Origin: CAZSBB01 sp964605235 | GTDB lineage: Bacteria; Planctomycetota; Phycisphaerae; Phycisphaerales; Phycisphaeraceae | Direction: 5' to 3' | Assembly (NCBI GenBank): GCA_964605235.1 | Contig: CAZSBB010000025.1 | Location: forward strand, 33,153-97,152 | DNA: 64,000 nt | Shown: piece after piece, positions 18,538 to 25,697 of the stretch | Layout: every line of letters starts with the position of its first letter | How positions within the stretch are numbered: the stretch's first letter is position 1 | Made by a program: the position numbers and the translations under genes | Notes under the pieces: generated by a model | What the model was told of the DNA's origin: nothing | What the model saw: the letters and a program-made list of their open reading frames with translations, nothing else | The model's database searches: none

Positions 18538-18570
18538 CCCCGGAAACGTGTGGTGCGCACGTTTCCGGGG
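18538..18570 (-). terminator. Hairpin terminator downstream of the peroxidase gene
   Basis: Perfect 13-bp stem CCCCGGAAACGTG (18538-18550), 7-base loop, CACGTTTCCGGGG (18558-18570). On the minus strand it is followed by TTGTCTTTTTCCC. It therefore fits a terminator for the peroxidase transcript. The arms contain GGAAACG/CGTTTCC, as in the operator at 14429, so an operator role is a weaker alternative. Confidence 0.7.
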
Positions 18571-18610
18571 TCGGGGGAAAGGAGGCGAGGGTGGCTTTCC
18601 GAAAACCAGT

Positions 18611-18734
18611 CTCACCACAGAGGCACAGAGCACACAGAGCACACAGAGCAAGGACGTAGAGGAGGACAACCTCAAACAGAACCAGCTTTGACTTTCAACG
18701 CTTGATTCGGGGTCCTCCGTGTCTCGGTGGCGAG
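18611..18734. repeat. Palindromic repeat, CACAGAG family (copy 2)
   Basis: The left arm CTCACCACAGAGGCACAGAG and the right arm TCCTCCGTGTCTCGGTGGCG are the ends of the family seen at 602-680. The left arm has an extra tandem of CACACAGAG. Confidence 0.75.
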
Positions 18735-18763
18735 GATTATGAGAATTTCAAAAAGGAGTTCGG

Positions 18764-21205
18764 TCAGGTCAGCGGCGCGCCGTCGAGGTTCACTTCAAAC
18801 AAGCCAAAGCCACGTGCGGTGCGCAGGCGTTCGAGCAGCGGGGAGTTCCGCTGCCCCGGCCCGGCGTTGTTGTTATTGCCGGGGGTGCTTCCGGGGGCGG
18901 GGGTGCTTCCGGGGGCGGAGGCGCTTCCGGGGGTGTTGTTGGTCAACCGTGGCGTGTCATCCTGGGGCGGCGTCGGCGGCTGCTGGCGATTGTTGTTGTT
19001 CTGCGGCCGGGGCGGCTGCTGGTTCTGCTGCGGCGGGAGATTGACGTCATTGCGCGCCAGTTGCGGGCCATGTGCGCGGCTGCCGCGCACGATCACCCGC
19101 GCGTCCATCGCGCCGGCGAGGGTGACGTCGTCATTGCGGCCGCCGGTGTTGACCATCACGGTTTCGATGCCGTCGAGCCGCATGATCGTGCCGTTGAAGG
19201 TGACGGCGTTGTCGCCGATGACCACCTGGTCCGCAGCCCGGCCGGCGTTGATGGTCAGCACATCGCCACGCCCAGCGCCGCCATTGATCAGCACGCCCCC
19301 GGGCAGGTCCAGATCACCCTGGCGCAGGTCCAGCGTCACGCGATCCGCGCGGTTGTCCACACCTTCAATCAGCAGGCGTTCCACACCCTCGGCAGCGCGG
19401 CTCTGGATGAGCTTGCGCCCATCGCGCACTTCCAGATTGCCATCCTTCACCGCCACCGTGATGTTGCCCGGCCGGCGCCCCTCGGGCAGCTTGACCACCA
19501 TCACCGAGTCATCCAGGAAAATGTTGTCCTGCAGCCCGGTGACCTCGGAGTTGCGCATGATGACCTGGCTGAGCGTGGTGTGCTCGAGGATGCCCAGCAT
19601 CTTGCCGGTGTAGGTGTTCTGATACCAGAAGCGATCGCCGGCGCGGATGCGCGAGAACTGATCGCTCAGCACGGTGAACAGCAGCTCCCCGACGCTCGAG
19701 CCGGGCAGATGATCCTCCGCCAGCGCGCCGACCCATACGTCGATGTCATCGACGGAGCCATAGGCAGCTTCGAGGCGCGCCTGCACCTCGGGATCGGAGC
19801 TGATGTCAGCAAAGCTGGTGACGGGATCCAAGCCCAGGTCGACGCGCGCCTGGTTGTAGTCAGGCAAGCCATGATCGCGCCCGCGCTGGATGTTCAGCGC
19901 TGCGAGGTCGAAGCCGCCGGCGCCCGGAGGGCCGAAGAGGAAATTGCGCACATCGTCGATGATCTGATTGTCGAGTTCCTGGGCGAGGGTGGTCGCCAGG
20001 CCGCGCAGCAGGGAATCCACGCCGTGCTCGGAAACTTCCGCAGGATTGAAGAAGGCGTCGCGCAGCGCCAGGTTGCCCTCGGCACTGGGGTTGCCGTCGG
20101 CATCGAGGCGCACCAGTTCGCTCGAGAGCAGGCTGTGGCCCAGCCGGTACGCAGCCGTGGAGAAGATGTTGCTGATCTGCGGATTCACCGTCGGGTCATA
20201 GCCCTGGTACGGCTCCACCGCGCCGGGCCCGAGCAGCGCCGGGAGAAACTCGTTGTACGTGATCGCCTGCAACTCAGCGACGACCACCGCGCGGGCGCGC
20301 TCGTAGATTTCCTGATCGGTGAGGCTCGGATCATCCTGGGCGATTTTTTCCGCCCACCAGTTGTGCTCGCGCACCCAGATGGTGTGCATGGAGGTCAGGG
20401 CGACGTTTTCGTTGGCGCGAATATCGCCGGCGAGGAAAAAGCCGGTGGCGTCGTCGATGGGCAGCAGATCGCCCGCGCTGGTGCGCAACTGGCCAGCGGT
20501 GAAAGTGCGCAGCGCCGCGGCGGTGTCGGCATCGGAACCATAAATCTGCGACCCATCGAGGAACGCGGTGATCTGATTGAGCTGCTGGCGCGGATTGTCC
20601 ACGCTGTCGCCGGAGCTGGGGTCGTAGACCGAGCGGGTCAAGCTGATGGTCTGCGTGCCGGTGGCGAAGGGATCGAAGTACGGATCGCCGGTGGGCACGT
20701 CGATGGCGGCCGGCTCGGCGGGATCGGCGCCGGTGGTGAGGTCCAGATCGTGATCGAGGAACTGGCCCCACAGCCAGAGGTAGTTCGTGAGATAGCGATC
20801 GTTGGGGGTGGATTCAGTCTGGTCGGCGACGATATTGCTGACTTCGCGGGCGCTGGGCCGATCTTCTCCCGCGAGGGTCGAGATGCCGTCGCCGTACTCC
20901 ACGCTGGTCAGGCGCAGCAGTTGTTCGTCGGTGGAACCCCATTCGGTGTACGTCTCATTGTTGCCCGAGCCGTCGGCGTTGGCGTAAACCGTCTGGTCGA
21001 GCTTGGCGAGTTCATGGATGATGACGGTGACCGCCTGATCGCTCAGCCCATCGCTGACCGGCGCGGGCAGGACCATCGAAAACAACTGGCGCGGCTCCAG
21101 CGGCTCAAAACCCGGAACCTGGGCGCGGGCGATCAACTTTCGCTGCTGAGCTTGACGGGACTGTTGGCGCAAGGCGCGGCGGCGGGTTTCACGGCTCTTT
21201 CGCAT
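18764..21205 (-). CDS. Exported animal-type heme peroxidase
   Basis: Protein of 813 residues in the peroxidase-cyclooxygenase superfamily, which oxidises halides or organic substrates with H2O2. The N-terminus is basic (RETRRRALRQQSR) and carries FEPLEPRQLFS at about 33-43, the LEPR export motif of planctomycete surface proteins. Peroxidase landmarks: distal histidine in GQFLDHDLD (H152), SQIYGSD, catalytic Arg-Glu in IWVREHNWW (279-280), proximal histidine in YRLGHSLL (H357) and NIQRGRDHGLPDYN. About 200 residues follow the peroxidase domain, ending in a Gln/Asn/Pro-rich linker and a tail with ERLRTARGFGLFEVN. The ATG at 21205 has GGAG eight bases upstream. Its target outside the cell is unknown. 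Confidence 0.92.
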   Translation of the reverse strand: MRKSRETRRRALRQQSRQAQQRKLIARAQVPGFEPLEPRQLFSMVLPAPVSDGLSDQAVTVIIHELAKLDQTVYANADGSGNNETYTEWGSTDEQLLRLTSVEYGDGISTLAGEDRPSAREVSNIVADQTESTPNDRYLTNYLWLWGQFLDHDLDLTTGADPAEPAAIDVPTGDPYFDPFATGTQTISLTRSVYDPSSGDSVDNPRQQLNQITAFLDGSQIYGSDADTAAALRTFTAGQLRTSAGDLLPIDDATGFFLAGDIRANENVALTSMHTIWVREHNWWAEKIAQDDPSLTDQEIYERARAVVVAELQAITYNEFLPALLGPGAVEPYQGYDPTVNPQISNIFSTAAYRLGHSLLSSELVRLDADGNPSAEGNLALRDAFFNPAEVSEHGVDSLLRGLATTLAQELDNQIIDDVRNFLFGPPGAGGFDLAALNIQRGRDHGLPDYNQARVDLGLDPVTSFADISSDPEVQARLEAAYGSVDDIDVWVGALAEDHLPGSSVGELLFTVLSDQFSRIRAGDRFWYQNTYTGKMLGILEHTTLSQVIMRNSEVTGLQDNIFLDDSVMVVKLPEGRRPGNITVAVKDGNLEVRDGRKLIQSRAAEGVERLLIEGVDNRADRVTLDLRQGDLDLPGGVLINGGAGRGDVLTINAGRAADQVVIGDNAVTFNGTIMRLDGIETVMVNTGGRNDDVTLAGAMDARVIVRGSRAHGPQLARNDVNLPPQQNQQPPRPQNNNNRQQPPTPPQDDTPRLTNNTPGSASAPGSTPAPGSTPGNNNNAGPGQRNSPLLERLRTARGFGLFEVNLDGAPLT

Positions 21206-21511
21206 GAGAGACACTCCGGGAAAAAGGGGGGATGCAGGCGCTTCCGCTGAGGGTTTGTTCTGGGCCGCCGGGCGGAAACCGTCGACCCGCACCACGAGGA
21301 GGGAGAGCATGGCTGCTCCTGCACCATTGAACGACCCGCCCCCGGCCGGAAAATGAAAGCTGCATGAGAGGCGAAGATTTTTGGCCCCGTCAACGAAATG
21401 AGCACCAGCCAAACGCTGGCGTGGACGGAATTAAGCGCACGGATGATGCAGGACTTGGGGAGAACCTGAAGTTGTTGGAGCAAGCCCCAACCGCCGAATT
21501 AGCGGACGACG
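21206..21511. other. Intergenic region upstream of the peroxidase
   Basis: 306 bases between the RES toxin stop and the peroxidase start. It should hold the peroxidase promoter, but I see no clear -35/-10 pair. A loose dyad CCAGCCAAACGCTGGCGTGG lies at 21411-21430. Confidence 0.45.
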
Positions 21512-21985
21512 TTACGCCCCGGTAGTGAGCAGACGCGGGTCGATCGGCATATCGATGGCTGTGCCAAGCGCAATTTCTGTAAATCGTGGATGTTCAGGAT
21601 TCAACAGATAATTCGGCTCGATCGGCAATATGACGCTCGGCACCCGCAAAACCGCAGATCGTCCCTGATGCACCCAATCATCACCCAGTTGCTGAATGGC
21701 GGGAGGTATGGGGGACACCTGCCAATCGGCAGGCAAATGAGGTGGATCGATTGCTTCCAACAACTCTTCCGGAAAGCTCAGCGGCACAGCGCTGTAAGCC
21801 ACCAGCAGGTCTGACGATTTGAGATGCACCAGCAGTTCAAGCAACGCCAGCGCCAAGCTGCTGGAGGTGTAGACGAGACTGACCCCAGGACTGTTCCAGC
21901 GGCCCCCGGCTAGCCGCGCCCCCGTCCCGTCAAATGCGGCGGTCATATACTTGCGCTTCACCACTCGCCAGGCATGAATGGTCAC
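21512..21985 (-). CDS. RES-domain toxin of a toxin-antitoxin pair
   Basis: RES-family toxin of 157 residues. RES proteins are ADP-ribosyltransferase-fold enzymes that attack NAD or modify metabolic enzymes. Family landmarks are the RES triad region: R in AWRVVKRKYM, GARLAGGRWNSPGVSLVYTS with the invariant Arg and Tyr, the E in LALLELLVHL, and a Ser in GRSAVLRVPS. Its ATG overlaps the antitoxin stop by four bases (ATGA), so translation is coupled and the pair is one operon. Cytoplasmic. The usual length of the family is about 150-170 residues. Confidence 0.9.
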   Translation of the reverse strand: MTIHAWRVVKRKYMTAAFDGTGARLAGGRWNSPGVSLVYTSSSLALALLELLVHLKSSDLLVAYSAVPLSFPEELLEAIDPPHLPADWQVSPIPPAIQQLGDDWVHQGRSAVLRVPSVILPIEPNYLLNPEHPRFTEIALGTAIDMPIDPRLLTTGA

Positions 21986-22461
21986 AGCGCGACACCGTGT
22001 TCCAGACGCTGAATCACCCGCTCGACCTCACGTGCGCCAACTTCCGTGGTGGCATAGTCCAGCGGTTTGGCGCCGCCCAGCGCCGGTTGCTCGGTATTGA
22101 GCCAGTCCCAGGCCGCTTCCTGATCATCTTCGAAAAGTTCAACCGCCAACTCCGTCACGCGCGCCAGGCGCAACAGCCGATCTGATTCCGTGGCACTGAA
22201 TCGGCCGGCTTTACGCCTTCGATCCAGCGTAGCGGCGGAAATGTCCAGCACATGGGCCAGCCGATGTGAAGTCCACCCAGTGCACTTCTCCAGGCGCGAA
22301 AACATTTCGAAAGGCAATCCCGCATGGACCATGCTCACCAACTCCGGCAGCGTTGGCGCTACGCCCAGTGATTTCGTCCCCGCCAAGTCCGGCGAAAACC
22401 CGCGCAGACGGCGTTTTTCCATGGCCGCGAGTTTGTACTTGACCTTTGGTTTAGTTGGCAT
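21982..22461 (-). CDS. Xre/MbcA/ParS-type antitoxin
   Basis: Antitoxin of 159 residues for the RES toxin. An Xre-like helix-turn-helix (GWTSHRLAHVLDISAATLDR) precedes the DUF2384 toxin-binding domain (RLARVTELAVELFEDDQEAA, then DWLNTEQPALGGAKPLDYAT). The WLNTxxPALGG block is diagnostic of RES partners. The complex probably autoregulates the operon. The ATG at 22461 (MPTKPKVKYK) is preceded by GAGGCGGG; upstream codons to 22524 also stay open but carry no similarity. The toxin gene follows with a 4-base overlap. Confidence 0.9.
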   Translation of the reverse strand: MPTKPKVKYKLAAMEKRRLRGFSPDLAGTKSLGVAPTLPELVSMVHAGLPFEMFSRLEKCTGWTSHRLAHVLDISAATLDRRRKAGRFSATESDRLLRLARVTELAVELFEDDQEAAWDWLNTEQPALGGAKPLDYATTEVGAREVERVIQRLEHGVAL

Positions 22462-22649
22462 GAAGCCCGCCTCATGGAAGTAAAAGAGCTTTCCAACAAG
22501 GCAAGTATACGCTCGCTCGATCATCCGATGCCATCTTTAATTCTTGTTGCCAGTCGTCGCGATTTGCCATCGACGCAGCACCACCGATAATGCCCGCCAT
22601 TTGGCGGCCGGCGCGCCGTCGCAACATCCGCACTGAGGAGGGTTTGATC

Positions 22650-23762
22650 GTGGCCAAGCAATCGAAAACCGCTGAACCGCTGCGTTACGCCGTCGTGGGT
22701 CTGGGCCGCGCAGGCTGGGGCATTCACGTCGTGGGGCTGCGCGACCGCACCGACGCCAAAATCGTGGCGGTTGTCGACCCGCTGGCGGAACGTCGCCAGC
22801 AGGCGAAAGAGGAACTGGGCGCGCGGGGCTACACCACGTTGCCGGAACTGCTGGCGGACTGTGCCGATGTGGACGTGGTGGTGATCGCCACCCCCTCGGT
22901 GGACCATGGCCCGGACACCATCGCCGCGCTCAAGGCGGGCAAGCATGTGGTGGTCGAAAAGCCGATGTCGATGAATGTGGCGGAAGCCAGGGGCATGATC
23001 GCCGCCGCGAAGAAAGCCGGCCGGCAGCTCTTCGTGCATCAGAACTATCGCTTCTTCCGCAACTACACCTTTCTGGAAGATGTGGTCAAGTCCAAAGTGC
23101 TTGGCCCGCTGCACCTGATCCGCTGCTGCGGCAACGGCTTCGCCCGGCGCAACGACTGGCAGACCCTCGCCCGCAACGGCGGCGGCGTGCTCAACAACAC
23201 CTGCCCGCACTTCATCGACCAGATCGTCCAACTGGTCGGCGCGCCCATCACCCAGGTCATGGGCGATCTTCAGCAGATCGCCTCGGCCGGCGACGTGGAA
23301 GATCATGTCAAAGCCCTCATGCGCGCCGCCAACGGCTGCTGCGTGGACCTCGAATTCTCCACCGCCATCAACAACGCCGCCGACGTGCCGCAGTGGGTCA
23401 TCGCGGGCAAATACGGCACACTGACCGTCTGGCGCGATCGCGCAGTGCTGCGCACCTACGACCCGCGCCAGGTCAAGAAGCTCAAGGTCGTCGACGGCGC
23501 CGCCGCGGCCCGCAAATATGGCAACGACGACAAGCTGCCCTGGGAAGAAAAGACCTTCACCGAAGTCAAAGGCACCGACCACGGCAACTTCTACGACAAC
23601 GTCTTTGCCGTGCTGCGCAACAAGAAGAAGATGCGCGTCACCCCCGACTCCGTGCTGGAAGTGATGCGCGTCATCGGCATGATCCGCAAGGGCACCGCCT
23701 TCACCGGCGAAGTCGCCAAACCCAAGGCCAAGCCCGCCAAGAAGGCTGCCAAGCGCAAGTAA
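22650..23762 (+). CDS. Gfo/Idh/MocA-family oxidoreductase
   Basis: NAD(P)-dependent sugar or inositol dehydrogenase-like protein, 370 residues. The N-terminal Rossmann fold opens with YAVVGLGRAGWGIHVVG, then VVDPLAERR, VIATPSVDHGPD and the catalytic-lysine motif HVVVEKPMSMN. The C-terminal alpha/beta domain covers residues ~135-350. The tail is Lys/Ala/Pro-rich (PKAKPAKKAAKRK) and probably disordered. A GTG at 22650 is chosen because GAGGAGGG lies seven bases upstream; upstream codons to 22590 have no similarity. The substrate is not predictable. It ends in a clear terminator at 23803. Confidence 0.9.
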   Translation: MAKQSKTAEPLRYAVVGLGRAGWGIHVVGLRDRTDAKIVAVVDPLAERRQQAKEELGARGYTTLPELLADCADVDVVVIATPSVDHGPDTIAALKAGKHVVVEKPMSMNVAEARGMIAAAKKAGRQLFVHQNYRFFRNYTFLEDVVKSKVLGPLHLIRCCGNGFARRNDWQTLARNGGGVLNNTCPHFIDQIVQLVGAPITQVMGDLQQIASAGDVEDHVKALMRAANGCCVDLEFSTAINNAADVPQWVIAGKYGTLTVWRDRAVLRTYDPRQVKKLKVVDGAAAARKYGNDDKLPWEEKTFTEVKGTDHGNFYDNVFAVLRNKKKMRVTPDSVLEVMRVIGMIRKGTAFTGEVAKPKAKPAKKAAKRK

Positions 23763-23802
23763 GTCAGCCGCCGACAACCTGAACCACCCACGAGGGAACC
23801 TC

Positions 23803-23832
23803 ACACCGTCTCACCAGACGGTGTGTTTTTTT
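23803..23832 (+). terminator. Rho-independent terminator
   Basis: ACACCGTCT (23803-23811), loop CACC, AGACGGTGT (23816-23824), then GTTTTTTT. It ends the oxidoreductase transcript. Confidence 0.95.
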
Positions 23833-23857
23833 GCGCGCCTCGCTCGACAACATTTCT

Positions 23858-23926
23858 TGTAGGTCCGGGCTCGCCCGGACTTGATGGACGCTGCGGCATG
23901 CGTGTCCGGGCCAGCCCGGACCTACA
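23858..23926. repeat. GTAGGTCCGGGC REP-like palindrome (complete copy)
   Basis: TTGTAGGTCCGGGCTCGCCC and GGGCCAGCCCGGACCTACAA are inverted, with a short spacer. It is related to 17570-17638 and lies between the oxidoreductase terminator and thiS. Confidence 0.85.
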
Positions 23927-24006
23927 AAAACAAGCAGCGCCAGAACGCCCAGACGAAATCCGCCGCATGACGCTGCCCCGCCCCGCCGGTACAATGCGCC
24001 GTTCCC

Positions 24007-24207
24007 ATGCAACTCACCGTCAACGGCGAAATTCGGCAATTCGACGCGCTCACCAGCGTGCGGCAACTCGTCATCGCCCTGGGCCTGGACAAGGCGGCCG
24101 TGGCGGTGGAAGTCAATCGCCAACTGGTCCCGCGCAAACAACATGAAACCACCCCGCTGCACGACGGCGATCAGGTGGAAGTCGTCACCCTCGTCGGCGG
24201 CGGCTGA
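24007..24207 (+). CDS. thiS: Sulfur carrier protein ThiS
   Basis: Small ubiquitin-like protein of 66 residues that carries sulfur as a C-terminal thiocarboxylate to thiazole synthase. MQLTVNGEIRQFDALTSVRQ is the typical first strand and VEVVTLVGGG the typical end with the required Gly-Gly. The adjacent thiG supports the call. No TPP riboswitch is visible upstream; that space is occupied by a REP-like repeat. Confidence 0.95.
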   Translation: MQLTVNGEIRQFDALTSVRQLVIALGLDKAAVAVEVNRQLVPRKQHETTPLHDGDQVEVVTLVGGG

Positions 24208-24272
24208 CCCCCGGCCCCCCGGATGTTTTCACCCATGGACCTGGGTTCCAGGGAAAGCAAGGATCACCTCCC

Positions 24273-25115
24273 ATGAGCAACCCCACCCCCGCACTCGACA
24301 CCCCGCTGCACGTCGGCGGCCAAACGCTCGCCAGTCGGCTCATCGTCGGCACCGGCAAATACCGCGACTTCCCCACCATGCAGCAGGCGCTCGACGCCAG
24401 CGGCGCGCAGGTGGTCACCGTCGCCGTGCGCCGCGAGCGCCTGTACAACGAGCAGGGCCAGTCGCTGCTCGATTTCATCGACCTGTCGCGTTACACCATC
24501 CTGCCCAACACCGCCGGCTGCTTCAGCGCCGAGGACGCGGTGCGTGTGGCGCGCCTCGGCCGGGAAATCCTCGAACAGCTCGATAACCCCGGCCAGCATT
24601 GGGTCAAACTCGAAGTGCTGGCGGATAAGAAAACCCTGCTGCCCGATCCCGTCGGCACGCTCGCCGCCACAGCCGAGCTGGTCAAGGATGGCTTCAAGGT
24701 GCTCTGCTACACCAGCGACGATCCGATCATGGCGCTCAAGATCAAACAGGCCGGCGCCAGCAGCGTGATGCCCGCCGGCTCGCCCATCGGCTCCGGCCAG
24801 GGTGTGCTCAATCCCAACAACATCCGCATCATTCTTGAACTGCTCAAGGAAGGCGATGCCGCGTATCCCGTCATCGTCGACGCCGGCGTAGGGGAAGCCG
24901 CCGACGTGGTGCACGCCATGCAACTGGGCGCCGACGGCGTGCTGCTGAACACCGGCATCGCCCACGCCAAGGATGCCGTCAAAATGGCGCACGCCATGCG
25001 CTGCGCCTGTCTGGCGGGTCGCTACAGCTACCTGTCGGGCCGCATCCCCAAGAAGCTCTACGCCACCGCCTCCAGCCCGTGGGACGGCGTGATCAGCTAC
25101 ATCCCCGGGGAATGA
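24273..25115 (+). CDS. thiG: Thiazole synthase
   Basis: ThiG forms the thiazole of thiamine from deoxyxylulose phosphate, dehydroglycine and ThiS thiocarboxylate. It has 280 residues, a TIM barrel. The Schiff-base lysine is in VKLEVLADKK (K112). MPAGSPIGSGQGVLNPNNI and DAGVGEAADVVHAMQLGADG are the phosphate-binding loops. The gene begins 65 bases after thiS on the same strand, so they form an operon; thiH/thiO and thiF are not in the window. The ATG at 24273 follows AAGGATCACCTCCC. Confidence 0.95.
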   Translation: MSNPTPALDTPLHVGGQTLASRLIVGTGKYRDFPTMQQALDASGAQVVTVAVRRERLYNEQGQSLLDFIDLSRYTILPNTAGCFSAEDAVRVARLGREILEQLDNPGQHWVKLEVLADKKTLLPDPVGTLAATAELVKDGFKVLCYTSDDPIMALKIKQAGASSVMPAGSPIGSGQGVLNPNNIRIILELLKEGDAAYPVIVDAGVGEAADVVHAMQLGADGVLLNTGIAHAKDAVKMAHAMRCACLAGRYSYLSGRIPKKLYATASSPWDGVISYIPGE

Positions 25116-25147
25116 GTTGCGTTCGGTCGCCGTGTGATCTGCGCATG

Positions 25148-25262
25148 AACGAGCCGGAAGCGTCAGCGACGGGCTATGCGCCTGACATCCAATGGAATGG
25201 TGGTTGGCCGCACACCTCCCGGCGTTCATACGCCCTTCCCCTCGCTCACGCTTCGGGCTCGT
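25148..25262. repeat. AACGAGCCGGAAGCGTCAGC palindromic repeat (copy 1)
   Basis: About 115 bases. The ends ACGAGCCGGAAGCGTCAGCG and CGCTCACGCTTCGGGCTCGT are inverted repeats. Further copies are at 25292-25591 (spanning the gap), 54580-54696, 54740-54856, 56869-56983 and 63768-63933. Confidence 0.85.
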
Positions 25263-25291
25263 AGTCCCGTACTGGCGCCGATGCCCTTGCT

Positions 25292-25591
25292 GAACGAGCC
25301 GGAAGCGTCAGCGACGGGCTACGCGCCCGACGACCCTTNNNNNNNNNNNNNNNNNNNNNNNNNNNNNNNNNNNNNNNNNNNNNNNNNNNNNNNNNNNNNN
25401 NNNNNNNNNNNNNNNNNNNNNNNNNNNNNNNNNNNNNNACGAGCCGGAAGCGTCAGCGACGGGCTACGCGCCCGACGACCCTTGCATCCACGTGCTGCCG
25501 CGCCACTCCCGGCATTCGCTGGCCCACGGTGCATTCACCAACGTCATGACCTCCGCCGACGCTGCCCCGTCGCTCACGCTTCCGGCTCGTT
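25292..25591. repeat. Copies of the AACGAGCCGGAAGCG repeat around the gap
   Basis: The bases 25292-25338 and 25439-25484 read almost identically (ACGAGCCGGAAGCGTCAGCG, then ACGGGCTACGCGCCCGACGA CCCTT). The closing inverted end CGCTCACGCTTCCGGCTCGT is at 25571-25590. The run of N lies between the two matching left ends. Confidence 0.8.
25339..25438. other. Scaffold gap (100 N)
   Basis: Exactly 100 N, a conventional placeholder rather than a measured length. Both flanks carry the same repeat unit, so the true sequence is probably an unresolved repeat array of unknown size. Confidence 0.98.
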
Positions 25592-25697
25592 GTCGCAGGA
25601 ATGCCAACCAGTCGCCGTCTGCGGGAATAATCCTTCCCCCCCGCGGGTTGATCTGGCATCATCACGGTCAATGCAGCCAAGTGGGAAGGGTGCGGTC

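Noticed and set aside
23833..24006. TPP riboswitch upstream of thiS
   Set aside because: The stretch is a GTAGGTCCGGGC palindrome plus unique sequence. The conserved CUGAGA-type core of the TPP riboswitch is not seen.
25140..25697. Extension of the flavoprotein reading frame back through the scaffold gap
   Set aside because: The frame stays open only because it passes through repeats and N. A clear ribosome site supports the start at 25698.
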